A DNA stretch of 64,000 nt from Hellea sp965224755 (GCA_965224755.1 OZ245061.1:744001-808000); one strand, 5' to 3'. Positions 46,578 through 55,639 are shown, counted from the first letter of the stretch. The notes: generated by a model not told the origin, from the letters alone. Numbers and translations are program-made.

Positions 46578-47922
46578 TAAACTTAAATTCATCGATTTAT
46601 TTGCGGGTTTAGGAGGGTTTCATCTTGCGCTGTCTAACCTAGGACATGAGTGCGTTTTTGCCTCCGAATTAAGCTCAGAATTACGTGATCTTTACGAAAA
46701 GAATTTTGCTCTAACGCCTCATGGAGATATCAGGGATGAGTGGGTACATGTACCTGCCCATGATGTGCTGTGTGCAGGCTTTCCATGCCAGCCTTTTTCT
46801 AAGGCTGGTGGGCAACTTGGGTTTGAGTGCCCTAGTTCGGGTGATATGTTTGACTATGTTCTAAAAATAATAGACCAACATAATCCAAAATATTTGTTAC
46901 TGGAGAATGTTCCTAATATTTTTAAACACAATAAAGGTGCAACTTGGAAAAGGATTGTTACTGAATTAGAAGCGCGAAATTATGGTGTTGACTCCCACAT
47001 GGTATCGCCAGATATGTTTGGCGTTCCCCAAAAGAGGAAGCGAGCAATTATAGTTGGGCAAAAGAAAGGTTTATCAACGTTTGCATGGCCAACGCCAACG
47101 CATACGGAAAAAGACATTTCTGTGAAAAGTATTTTGGATATACATCCTGAAGAATCCGAATATCTCTCAGAAAATGCTCAGGCGTATTTTGATGTTTGGC
47201 AAGAGTTTTTGAATATTATTCCAAAGTCCGACCCGCTCCCTTCATTTCCAATTTGGTCAATGGAGTTTGGTGCCGACTATCCGTTGACGGGGCTTACCCC
47301 TGCTCAACTATCTGGTAGAGCGTTAGCGTGTTATAAGGGGGCGTTCGGGCAACCATTAAAAGGTCTGTCACAAGCGCAAAAGATATTAACATTACCACCT
47401 TACGCCCGTCAAGAATTAGGAGGGTTCCCAAGTTGGAAAGTTGCATTTATTCAAAGCAATCGTGATTTTTATAAAAAACATCAAGACATATTGTCGAAAT
47501 GGCTTCCTGCGGTTCAATCATTTGCGCCTAGCTTTCAGAAGCTTGAATGGAATTGGAAGGACGGCCCGCGCTCAATAGAGCGGGCGATAGTTCAATTTAG
47601 AGCTTCTGGAATTCGAGTTAAAAAACCGTACACGGCCCCATCACTTGTTGCTTTGACGACAAGCCAAGTACCTGTTGTAGGGTGGGAGAGGCGTTTTATG
47701 ACAATGCGCGAATGCGCACGCCTGCAAAGTATGGGGGCATTAAAGTACCTCCCTGAATCGAAAACAGGTACTTATAAGGCCCTTGGCAATGCTGTAAATG
47801 TTAAAGTCATTCAAAACGTTGCTAATAATTTAATTGGGGAATATGTTGCTGATTCTACTTCATCAGCCTTAAACTGGCGGAAAACCCGAAGAGCAACTGT
47901 AGTTGCTGCTGCCAATTTTTAG
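46567..47922 (+). CDS. DNA (cytosine-5-)-methyltransferase
   Basis: 451 residues from GTG 46567. Motif I FAGLGG is at 12-17, motif IV GFPCQPFS has catalytic Cys74, motif VI ENV at 113-115, motif VIII QKRKR near 153-157, and motif X ALGNAVNVKVI near the end. A longer-than-usual target-recognition region (about 190-370) is present. It methylates C5 of cytosine in DNA; the target site is not predictable. It likely protects DNA from the nuclease encoded downstream. Confidence 0.94.
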   Translation: MGINKLKFIDLFAGLGGFHLALSNLGHECVFASELSSELRDLYEKNFALTPHGDIRDEWVHVPAHDVLCAGFPCQPFSKAGGQLGFECPSSGDMFDYVLKIIDQHNPKYLLLENVPNIFKHNKGATWKRIVTELEARNYGVDSHMVSPDMFGVPQKRKRAIIVGQKKGLSTFAWPTPTHTEKDISVKSILDIHPEESEYLSENAQAYFDVWQEFLNIIPKSDPLPSFPIWSMEFGADYPLTGLTPAQLSGRALACYKGAFGQPLKGLSQAQKILTLPPYARQELGGFPSWKVAFIQSNRDFYKKHQDILSKWLPAVQSFAPSFQKLEWNWKDGPRSIERAIVQFRASGIRVKKPYTAPSLVALTTSQVPVVGWERRFMTMRECARLQSMGALKYLPESKTGTYKALGNAVNVKVIQNVANNLIGEYVADSTSSALNWRKTRRATVVAAANF

Positions 47923-47931
47923 TGAGCGTTT

Positions 47932-49004
47932 ATGAGTACACAAATTGAATATAAAAAATTAGATGATTTCATTCTTGATCCTAACAACCCAAGGCTTGCA
48001 GGTCCGCGCATAAACAGGGTTTGAGCCCTGACGAAGTCCTTGCTGAAATGCAAGATTGGTCTCTAGATGAAATTGCTATCTCATTCTTGGAAAGTGGATA
48101 TTGGCCTCATGAGGCGTTATTGTGTGTAGTTGAGGAACATTACGGGCGTGACTGCCTAGTAGTGGTCGAGGGCAACCGTAGGCTCGCAGCGCTTAAAAAT
48201 CTCCACGCCGTACAAAGTGGCAACCCTCGAAGTAAAAAATGGGCGGCCATGTTGGATGATGTAGATATACCTGACGGTTTATTCGATGATATTCCATATA
48301 TACTAATGGACAGTCGTGAAGAGGTAGATGCCTTTTTAGGTTTCCGACATGTCACTGGAATTAAAGAATGGGCACCAGCTGAAAAAGCTCAGTTTATTGC
48401 ATACCTGATTAACGATCGGGGAATGACTTATAGGCAAGTTATGCGTAAAATTGGTAGTAAAACCGAAGCTGTGCGCCGAAACTATATTTCATATTCCCTC
48501 CTCCTCCAAATGGAAGACACTGAGGATGTAGATGTTGCCGCTGTAGAGAGTAAGTTTAGTGTGTTGTTTTTATCTTTGAGAACAGCGGGGGTTCAGCACT
48601 TTTTAGGTATTGATATGAAAGCCGAGCCAGCAGAAGCTCGCCAGCCTATCGACGATGACCATATTAATAATTTGAAAGAATATTCGCTCTGGCTGTTTGG
48701 CAATGAAGAAGTCGAACCAATTGTAAAGGATTCGCGTTTAGTTGACAAATTTGGCGTTATTTTGGCTAGTGAGCCCGCTTTGGCCTATTTTCGTGCAATG
48801 CGCAGGCCGAACTTTGATAAAGCATACAGCCTCGCAGGCGGTGAAGAATCTGAAGTACTAGACCTTTTAAATGCGGCTGCTTTTAGTATTGAAGACGCTC
48901 TTTCTACTGTTCATCACTATAAAGATAGGCCAGAAATCCAACAAGCCGCGGAGCGTGTAATAGAAGATACGGCAAGGCTCTCTACCGTTTTTGAAAAGCT
49001 TTAA
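47932..49004 (+). pseudogene. ParB-like nuclease-domain protein, frameshifted near its start
   Basis: ATG 47932 encodes MSTQIEYKKLDDFILDPNNP then RLAGPRINRV and a stop at 48024. The frame beginning at TTG 48021 continues with LSPDEVLAEMQDWSLDEIA and VVVEGNRRLAALK, which carries the ParB box. Adding one A to the AAA at 48012-48014 joins the two as PRIKQGLSPDEV. About 357 residues if restored. It could be a real mutation, a sequencing under-call, or an in-frame TTG start losing the DPNNPR motif. It lies 9 bp after the methyltransferase. Confidence 0.72.
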
Positions 49005-49006
49005 CC

Positions 49007-49932
49007 GTGCTCTATATACCTGAAACGAAATTCCGCAGGTCGGTGACAACGCGTAATATTGGCCTCATGGAGTTAGGGGACTGGATTGAGGCTAGTGTGT
49101 TGTTCGGGGATGAGAGCATTTCAAAATCTGATATTGTTGATGTACTTGGAGAGCAAGGTATATGTAACAACCAAGACTTAGCTAATAGTATTGCGGATGA
49201 TGGATGGCTGAACTGCGTGCGCGGAAGCGACATATTGGCAATCCAAACACCATTGTTATTCGTGGAGATCAGATTAGCGGAATAGATGATTGGAGAAATG
49301 ACCCTGTTAGGTCATTATTTCTTATTTTATCTTTATTTAGATTATATCCCGATTGGGCAAAAGATATAAAAAACTCAAGCCAACAGGGCTTAGTTTTTGA
49401 AAAAATTGTTGAAGTTTTATGCGCAAACCTCTTTTTAGGTTGGGAGGTGTATAGGGTGGGGTGGTCGCCAGATAATACGCCAAATATATTTGAGGTGGTT
49501 AACACTTTAGTCGATAAATTAAATTGTCGCGGTGCCACTGATTTGTCAGAGTGGGTCGCAGATCAAGGCAAGGATGGAGGCCTTGATGTGATTTGTTATA
49601 GATTTTTTGATGATGATAAAGAAGCCTTACCTATATTTTTGATACAGTGTGCAAGTGGCAATAATTGGCGGAATAAAATTCATACGCCAAATGCGTCAGA
49701 GTGGAAAAAATGGCTTAATGCTGCGGTGGACCCAGGTACAGGAATTGCTGCGCCATTTGTGATAGATGATAAAATGTTGAGAACAGCCGCCCTTGCTGGC
49801 CAAGTTATAGTGATCGACCGTTTGCGTTTACTTCGGGCATATTACGACAAGCCTAGTGTAGTGCCGCAAGCTCTTAAAGATGAGATCGTTGCATGGCTCG
49901 AGCCTTATATGGACATTCTACCTTTTATGTAA
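49007..49932 (+). pseudogene. Nuclease-like protein of RM module, frameshifted
   Basis: GTG 49007 opens MLYIPETKFRRSVTTRNIG, which runs to ADDGW at 49207; the frame with ELRARKRHIGNP then continues to 49932. One extra G at 49206-49207 would read GWAELRARKR and give about 308 residues. The downstream part has DQGKDGGLDVICY and IFLIQCASGNNW. The D-x-D/QxxxG spacing resembles PD-(D/E)xK nucleases, but the usual Lys after Gln-Cys is Ala. Likely the restriction partner of the methyltransferase; evidence is mostly positional. Confidence 0.6.
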
Positions 49933-50030
49933 ACAAGTGTGTCCGCTAGGTTTATCTTTGCCACTATTTAGAAATGGCGTAATAATTGCATGACAATTTG
50001 TAATACCCGTAATTTATACAGGAGATTGTT

Positions 50031-50219
50031 ATGGCAAGAACTGTGGAAAGCCCGTTTATGACAACGGAAGAAGCGGCTAGATATTTGCGCATTGAGCCGA
50101 AAACTCTGCACAATATGCGTTGGCGCGGACAAGGCCCAAATTACCACAAACATGGCGGGCGCGTGTTTTACCACATCCGAGGTTTGTTGCGCTGGTCACT
50201 GCGAAACAGAATTGGTTAA
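50031..50219 (+). CDS. AlpA/excisionase-like HTH regulator
   Basis: 62 residues. MTTEEAARYLRIEPKTLHNMRWRG is the winged-HTH of MerR-like excisionases, followed by YHKHGGRVFYHIRGLLRW. AGGAG lies upstream. This type commonly sits between integrase and relaxase genes on mobilizable islands and controls excision or mobilization. Confidence 0.85.
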   Translation: MARTVESPFMTTEEAARYLRIEPKTLHNMRWRGQGPNYHKHGGRVFYHIRGLLRWSLRNRIG

Positions 50220-50289
50220 GCTCTTAATTTTAGCAAATACCAGCCTTTGCACATAGGCGCGGTATGTGGGGTTTGGGGTGGTTTTAGAG

Positions 50290-50470
50290 GAATTGTGTGC
50301 AGGGCAAGATAAAGGGGCTGGCCCAAAATGGGCTAAGTCCTTGTCTGCCACATCGTTTTTTGTGGCCCACCGAAAAATGGCGGGCCACCGATTCGGCGCT
50401 ATCGCCCATAGCGCCTAGGAAAAGTGCTGGCCCACGTCCCGCAACCCCCCAATTTCCTGTTATTTACTCT
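50290..50470. other. Candidate oriT region upstream of relaxase
   Basis: Gene-free DNA between the AlpA-like gene and the relaxase. TGGCCCA occurs three times (near 50321, 50363, 50428). GTGGCCC (50362-50368) pairs with GGGCCAC (50382-50388), and GCCCA-AAA-TGGGC forms another small palindrome near 50323. Position and structure suit a transfer origin; no nick site is identified. Confidence 0.4.
50443..50458. repeat. Right copy of 16-bp inverted repeat around the RM-like module
   Basis: AACCCCCCAATTTCCT, exact inverse of 46183-46198. It lies about 95 bp before the relaxase start. Confidence 0.75.
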
Positions 50471-50553
50471 CTCTTCAACACATGCAATTTTTGGCATGAT
50501 GAAAGCCTAATTGTTCGCAGTATTCCACTGCCAGAATATGAAAGGTGATTATT

Positions 50554-52488
50554 ATGTGGCGCGATAGTGATAACCCGTTTTCCGTACGGTTTGGTTACCT
50601 AACTTCGTCAGATGGTAGCTTGCCCCACTTGATGAGCTTTGCAAAAAAGGTTGAGTGGGCCAGTAAGCAAATGGCAAAGAAAGAATTGCGAAGGTCATAT
50701 CGCGGACGCGCTCGCACCACAGCCGAAAAATATTTTGCGCGGCGCGTGATTGTAAAATTCAGCGTTGTAAAGATGGGCGGACGAGGCGGTGAAACCCAGC
50801 GCCTTCATTTGAAATATATCGAAAGAGAAGGCGTTGGCCGTGATGAAGAACGCGGCGTTATTTTTGATCGCCGCAATGATGAAACCGATATAGACGGGTT
50901 TAGAAAACGCGGCCTTAAAGACAAACACCAGTTTCGCGTTATCGTATCAGCGGAAGACGCAAGAGAGCTAACCGACTTGCGGGCGTTTACTCGTGATTTG
51001 ATGTCGCAGATGGAAAGAGACTTAGGCACTAGACTAGATTGGGTTGCGGCAAATCATTATGACACAGGAACGCCGCACACCCATATTGTAATTAGCGGCA
51101 AAGATGACATGGGGCGAACGCTCACTATTCCGCGCGGTTATATTTCTTACGGTATGCGGTTTGAGGCCGAGAAAATTGTGAACATGGAATTGGGGCCAAT
51201 AGTTCAGCTTGAATATGGCAAACGGCTTGCCCTCGACATAGACAGGATGCGTTACACCCCGCTTGATAGAATGGTTCTTAACCTAGCCGATGGCGACACC
51301 ATTGATCTTTCCAAAACGCCCGTGCGCGGAACGGAGTGGACGCGGCGCATTGTTGTGGCACGGCTTCGTAAACTGGCACAGATGGCAATGGTCGAGCCGT
51401 GCAAAGGGCGCAAGTGGACTTTAGACAAAGACGTAAGGGGGCAGCTCATAAAACTTGGCCTAAATACAGACATCCGTAAAACCTACGAAAAGGTTTTAGA
51501 GCAATCGGGTATTACGCGTTCAAACACTTTCGGTAGGATGTACGAACCTTTCCACCGTAGAGCGAAGCCCCTCACGGGAAAAATCATTGGCATAGGGATG
51601 CAAGATGATGTGAACGACAAATCTTATATCGTGCTGGACACAACGTGCGGTAAAGCAAAATATGTTGCGATGGGGCGCGGCGAAAACATTGAAGGGCTTG
51701 GGCGCGGCATGACTGTCCATATTAGCCCCGCAGATGTTGCGCCGAAAAATTCTGATTATACCATTGCTAAACTGGCGCAAGAGCGAGGTGGTTCGTATAG
51801 TCCAAGTGCGCATTTGGAATCCGACCAATCCGCAAGCAATGAATTTGTTCAAGCGCATATCAGAAGATTAGAAGCCATGCGCCGAGCGGGGCATGTAAGC
51901 CGCAATCAAGATGGTTCATGGGAAATCCCAAATGACTATTTACGCAACGCTGAAAATTACGAAATGCAGAGAGCGAGCGTAAAACCTGTCATCTTGAAAG
52001 TACTAGCGAAAGAGCCGCTAGAAAATTTGCAAACTGTTATGGCGCGCACATGGATTGATGAAGCGATTGCTAGCGGCGAGACTGTTGAAGGTGTGGGCTT
52101 TGGCAAAGAGGTTAAAACCACAATAATTGCCCGCAGACAATTTTTAGTCGAGCAAGGTTTGCTAGAAACAGAAAATGGGAAAATCAATACCAAACTCTTA
52201 GGCGACCTAGAAAGCCGTGACCTTAAAGCAGCAGGCAGTAAAATATCTGCGGCGCTTGGAAAACCTTATTCAGAAGCGCTAACATCAGGCCGTATATCAG
52301 GAATTTACCTAGAGCCTATAGAAAGGCCAAGCGGTAAATACGCTATCATGGAAAGAGCCAAAGACTTCACCCTCGTCCCTTGGCGCGACATGCTCGAACG
52401 CAATCGCGGCAAATCAATATCAGGCATAATGCGCGGCAACTCAATTTCGTGGACACTTGGAAGAGATAGAGGACGAGGCATTGGTTGA
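50554..52488 (+). CDS. Mobilization relaxase, VirD2-like (DUF3363 type)
   Basis: 644 residues from ATG 50554; the GTG at 50545 is less likely because AAAGGTG sits best for 50554. The metal-binding histidines are in NHYDTGTPHTHIVISG (His168, His175, His177), with HLKYIEREG upstream offering the candidate catalytic Tyr88. The C-terminal half matches the DUF3363 relaxase layout. It would nick the island at oriT and lead DNA transfer with a helper conjugation system. Confidence 0.88.
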   Translation: MWRDSDNPFSVRFGYLTSSDGSLPHLMSFAKKVEWASKQMAKKELRRSYRGRARTTAEKYFARRVIVKFSVVKMGGRGGETQRLHLKYIEREGVGRDEERGVIFDRRNDETDIDGFRKRGLKDKHQFRVIVSAEDARELTDLRAFTRDLMSQMERDLGTRLDWVAANHYDTGTPHTHIVISGKDDMGRTLTIPRGYISYGMRFEAEKIVNMELGPIVQLEYGKRLALDIDRMRYTPLDRMVLNLADGDTIDLSKTPVRGTEWTRRIVVARLRKLAQMAMVEPCKGRKWTLDKDVRGQLIKLGLNTDIRKTYEKVLEQSGITRSNTFGRMYEPFHRRAKPLTGKIIGIGMQDDVNDKSYIVLDTTCGKAKYVAMGRGENIEGLGRGMTVHISPADVAPKNSDYTIAKLAQERGGSYSPSAHLESDQSASNEFVQAHIRRLEAMRRAGHVSRNQDGSWEIPNDYLRNAENYEMQRASVKPVILKVLAKEPLENLQTVMARTWIDEAIASGETVEGVGFGKEVKTTIIARRQFLVEQGLLETENGKINTKLLGDLESRDLKAAGSKISAALGKPYSEALTSGRISGIYLEPIERPSGKYAIMERAKDFTLVPWRDMLERNRGKSISGIMRGNSISWTLGRDRGRGIG

Positions 52489-52512
52489 CATTTATAGTAA
52501 TATGACTATATT
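52485..52512 (+). promoter_or_regulatory. Promoter with overlapping operator for the toxin-antitoxin pair
   Basis: TTGACA (52485-52490), 16-bp spacer, TATATT (52507-52512). The palindrome TATAGTAATATGACTATA (52493-52510) lies across the spacer and -10. The predicted start of transcription is about 52518-52519, the A of an in-frame ATG. Confidence 0.7.
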
Positions 52513-52899
52513 ATGAAAATGGATAAAGAGACACCGTTAAAACCGCTGTTTTGGGTGGGAAGCTGCCTTGGCGATTTAAAAGGGTTTCCTGACGATGTTA
52601 TGGACAGTATCGGCTTTGCGCTCCACGAAGCCCAAATGGGCGGGAAGAGCCGAAAAGCCAAGCCGCTTAAAGGTTATAAGGGGAGCGGCATTTTAGAAGT
52701 GGTTGACCGTTATGACGGCGATACATATCGCGCCGTTTATACTGTGCGGTTTAAGGGAGCGGTCTTTGCACTGCATGCCTTTCAAAAGAAGGCCAAGAAA
52801 GGCATTGCGACCCCCAAGGCCGAACTGGATATGATTAAACGCCGCCTACGGGCAGCAGAAGAAAAATACAATGCGTTACAAAAGGAGCGTAAATTATGA
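52513..52899 (+). CDS. RelE/HigB-like toxin (Gp49-type)
   Basis: 128 residues from ATG 52513; the ATG at 52519 is likely the real start if the mRNA is leaderless. ALHEAQMGGKSRKAKPLKG, YRAVYTVRFKGAVFALHAFQKKAKKG and the C-terminal charged helix fit the phage-derived Gp49-like RelE toxins, predicted to cleave mRNA on ribosomes. Its end overlaps the antitoxin start (ATGA). Toxin-first order is typical of higBA. Confidence 0.88.
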   Translation: MKMDKETPLKPLFWVGSCLGDLKGFPDDVMDSIGFALHEAQMGGKSRKAKPLKGYKGSGILEVVDRYDGDTYRAVYTVRFKGAVFALHAFQKKAKKGIATPKAELDMIKRRLRAAEEKYNALQKERKL

Positions 52900-53228
52900 G
52901 TGATAAAAATATAACGGTAAGTGCGTCCAGCGGTTCAGTCTTTGACGATCTTGGCCTCCCGCCTGCGCACCGCATTAAAGCGGACATGGCGTTGACGATT
53001 AAAGACCGTATGAAAGCATTAAAGCTCAACCAAACCAAGGCGGCAATCCGCATGGGTATCAAACAGCCAGATTTATCCAATATCCTACGCGGACATTTTA
53101 GAGGCTATAGCGTCGAGCGCCTAACTCGTTTGCTGACTGCGCTCGATTGTGACGTGGATATTGTTATTCGCCCGCACGGGAAGAATACGAAACCGCATAT
53201 TATTCATATGAATCCTGCGTTGGTGTAA
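52896..53228 (+). CDS. XRE-family antitoxin (HigA-like)
   Basis: 110 residues. The HTH KLNQTKAAIRMGIKQPDLSNILRGH is followed by LTRLLTALDCDVDIVIRPH, the usual end of HigA-type antitoxins paired with Gp49 toxins. It neutralises the toxin and represses the shared promoter, probably at the 52493-52510 palindrome. Confidence 0.9.
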   Translation: MSDKNITVSASSGSVFDDLGLPPAHRIKADMALTIKDRMKALKLNQTKAAIRMGIKQPDLSNILRGHFRGYSVERLTRLLTALDCDVDIVIRPHGKNTKPHIIHMNPALV

Positions 53229-53234
53229 TAAAGC

Positions 53235-53828
53235 ATGGCAGATACATTTAATAGTTATGATGAGCTGGCATCAAAATACACTGAAGGAACCGATTATAAA
53301 ATAATCAAGAATGATACCGGTAGCGATGTGTGCATAGTCGCGCCACACGCTGGAATAATTGAAGTAGGCACTTCTGAAATTGCGAGGGCAGTCGCACAAG
53401 ATGATTTTAGACTTTATCTTTTTGAGGGTTGTTTATCAAAATATAATTATAAAACACTCCATATCACATCAACTAACTTCGATGAACCTAGCGCTTTGGA
53501 GCTTGTTAGAAAGTCTAAGGTAGTGCTTGGTATTCATGGAATGGCAAATAGAGGTGATGAATCCCCTATCTATCTGGGCGGGCGTGATAATGAGTTTGTC
53601 ACTTTTATTGCCGCTCAATTGAAATCTGCTGGTTTCGAAAGCAGGGTAGATAAAAAGTTGTTTACGGCTCAAAAGGTAACAAATATTTGCAATCGGGGCA
53701 GTTCTGACATGGGGGCTCAAATTGAAGTCCCAAAAACTTTGCGTGATAGGTTTTGCAAAGACGCAGAGCTACTAGATAGTTTTGCGGAGGCCATTAGAAA
53801 TTCAATTGAAGACAAGTTGAATGTTTAG
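53235..53828 (+). CDS. Poly-gamma-glutamate hydrolase family protein
   Basis: 197 residues. VAPHAGIIE (His38, Glu43), GIHGM (His101) and a late NRGSSDMGAQIEV are the zinc-site and family motifs of PghP-like enzymes known from phages and their hosts. Expected to cut gamma-linked polyglutamate. No signal peptide. Starts 6 bp after the antitoxin. On this island it may help cross poly-glutamate capsules or act against phages; both are guesses. Confidence 0.78.
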   Translation: MADTFNSYDELASKYTEGTDYKIIKNDTGSDVCIVAPHAGIIEVGTSEIARAVAQDDFRLYLFEGCLSKYNYKTLHITSTNFDEPSALELVRKSKVVLGIHGMANRGDESPIYLGGRDNEFVTFIAAQLKSAGFESRVDKKLFTAQKVTNICNRGSSDMGAQIEVPKTLRDRFCKDAELLDSFAEAIRNSIEDKLNV

Positions 53829-54433
53829 CGAAAACTATAAGCAGCTTGAGCTTGTTTTTCACTAGCGCAACGTATTCTTACGGATTTGCCCGCAAGGGCT
53901 TTCAGTGGTTTATAGGCGTCATCAAAATTACATTGAAATAATTCATAGCATTGTTGTTTTCTTCCTTCCCGAATATAGCTTCCTTTCACATTATATTGCT
54001 TGAGCTTGCCATGAATATAATTTTCAATTCGCCCTGCTTTGTCTTGATAGGCCGAAGCTAACATAGACCAATCGTCAGCGCCGCCATATTTGTATTCATT
54101 TAACTTGTGCAATCGATCATCAATATCAAGTGATGAACCAACTTTGATGAGTTTGAGTTTATATGAACCCGCAATATAAATATGAGCTTTCGCTTTACTC
54201 CTTAGTTGGAATGCAATCGTTCGGACATCACATTGAATACAATGGCCCGCCTTTGTACGAAGAGTATGCCCCCCTTTTAAACATGGGGTAACGCCATAAA
54301 CAAAACTTTTCTCTAAATCCGTCATTGCTTTTTGGTAATCGACTTTAGCCATGCCAGTTCCATCAAAAACATTACTAAGTTGAATTTTGTGAGAATGTAA
54401 AAAGCGTAATTGTTCTTGAGTTAATTCTGTCAT
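53825..54433 (-). CDS. GIY-YIG-like (T5orf172-type) protein
   Basis: About 202 residues from ATG 54433 with AAGGAAG upstream. AHIYIAGSYKLKLIKVGSSLDIDDRLHKLN resembles the GIY-YIG/T5orf172 core (Y-x-A-G and KVGxSxDxxxRL). A CxxC pair and CIQC precede it, possibly a zinc finger. Its stop overlaps the poly-glutamate hydrolase stop. Nuclease activity is not certain from this. Confidence 0.7.
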   Translation of the reverse strand: MTELTQEQLRFLHSHKIQLSNVFDGTGMAKVDYQKAMTDLEKSFVYGVTPCLKGGHTLRTKAGHCIQCDVRTIAFQLRSKAKAHIYIAGSYKLKLIKVGSSLDIDDRLHKLNEYKYGGADDWSMLASAYQDKAGRIENYIHGKLKQYNVKGSYIREGRKQQCYELFQCNFDDAYKPLKALAGKSVRIRCASEKQAQAAYSFR

Positions 54434-54447
54434 TTTCACTTCCTTAA

Positions 54448-55548
54448 TTATAATTCCGCCAAAACATAACTCGTACTGCGCCCGCCTGCGCTTTCTTTCA
54501 CCAATACACTTTGCGTCAACAAATCATTTATATCGCGCAGGGCTGTATCTTGAGAGCATTTGGTTAGCTTGGCCCATTTGGATGAGGTTAGTTTGCCCTC
54601 GAAACCGTCAAGCAGGCGGTTGAGAATTTTGGTTTGGCGGTCGTTGAATGTTTGGCCTCTATTGGTTTGCCAGAAATTGGCTTTTTGCATTACCTTGCCG
54701 AGGATGATTTCCGCGCCGTCAAAAGCGCGGTCAAGACAGCCGAGATACCATTCAAGCCATGCCGTTATATCTAGTCCGCCTTTTTGGGTGCTTTCGAGAA
54801 TGTTGTAATAGGCCTTTCGGTCTTCGCGGATTTGGCTCGACATGCTGTAGAAACGGTTGGCGCTTTGTTCGGAGCGGGCGAGGGTTTGGTCAGATATGGC
54901 GCGAGCGATACGGCCATTGCCATCATCAAACGGATGCAGCGTCACAAACCATAAATGGGCGACCGCAGATTTGACGACCAAATCCATGCCGCCATTACCG
55001 CCTAGCCATTTTAGAAATACCTTCATTTCTTTCTTGAGACGTTTCGCGGCGGGGGCTTCGTAGTGAACACGTTCGCGGCCTATTGCACCCGATACCACTT
55101 GCATCGGGCCGCCGCTATCGGTTCGCCATGCGCCCACCGTGATTTTGCTCATACCGCTACGCCCTGTCGGGAACAAGGCGGCGTGCCAATCATATAAGCG
55201 TTCGCCCGTCAGGGGTTGGTCATATTTTTGCGTTGCGTCGAGCATCATTTCCACAACACCGTCCACATGACGTTCCGAAGGCGTGAGGCCAGCAATATCC
55301 ATCCCAAGGCGGCGAGCAACGGATGAGCGCACCTGTTCCTTATCCAGCACCTCGCCCTCGATCTCGCTAGATTTAAGAACGTCTTCGGTGAGGGTATGCA
55401 AAACGGCTTCTGCCCGTAGGTCAAAGCCCAGAGATTCCATCCGACCAATCAGCCGTCCTTGCCGATGCCGCACCGAAGCAAGCTGCTCTGATAATTGTTT
55501 GTCGCTCCAGTAAAAGTTTGGCCAAGCCATATCCTGATGAATATACAT
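54448..55548 (-). CDS. Class II Fic protein (DUF4172-Fic-HTH)
   Basis: 366 residues. The N-terminal DUF4172-like part contains the inhibitory motif S60-SEI-E64-G65 (S/TxxxEG/N). The Fic core HPFDDGNGR is at 205-213. A C-terminal winged helix KLTKCSQDTALRDINDLL follows. Such proteins transfer AMP from ATP to Ser/Thr/Tyr of targets and are held off by the inhibitory Glu. GGAGG precedes the ATG and lies in a palindrome (55557-55571). It sits between the island backbone and the CRISPR array. Confidence 0.9.
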   Translation of the reverse strand: MYIHQDMAWPNFYWSDKQLSEQLASVRHRQGRLIGRMESLGFDLRAEAVLHTLTEDVLKSSEIEGEVLDKEQVRSSVARRLGMDIAGLTPSERHVDGVVEMMLDATQKYDQPLTGERLYDWHAALFPTGRSGMSKITVGAWRTDSGGPMQVVSGAIGRERVHYEAPAAKRLKKEMKVFLKWLGGNGGMDLVVKSAVAHLWFVTLHPFDDGNGRIARAISDQTLARSEQSANRFYSMSSQIREDRKAYYNILESTQKGGLDITAWLEWYLGCLDRAFDGAEIILGKVMQKANFWQTNRGQTFNDRQTKILNRLLDGFEGKLTSSKWAKLTKCSQDTALRDINDLLTQSVLVKESAGGRSTSYVLAEL

Positions 55549-55556
55549 TTTAACCT

Positions 55557-55633
55557 CCGCATATTATGCGGTGAATATAGGGGTTAATCACCGCAAACGC
55601 AAGTATTATTCTCTGCGTTTTGTGCGGTGATTA
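55557..55633 (-). promoter_or_regulatory. Repeated GCGGTGA/TTAATCACCGC sites upstream of fic
   Basis: CCGCATATTATGCGG (55557-55571) is palindromic around one T and includes the fic Shine-Dalgarno. TGCGGTGATTAA-type boxes lie at 55567, inverted at 55583-55594 and direct at 55622-55633. The pattern suggests autoregulation or RNA hairpins. A related TTGCGGCGATTAA is at about 63559, next to the second fic. Confidence 0.55.
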
Positions 55634-55639
55634 AGGGCT

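Noticed and set aside
50297..50548. 83-aa plus-strand frame before the relaxase
   Set aside because: Crosses the repeats and palindromes of the candidate oriT, with Pro/Trp-rich nonsense-like composition.
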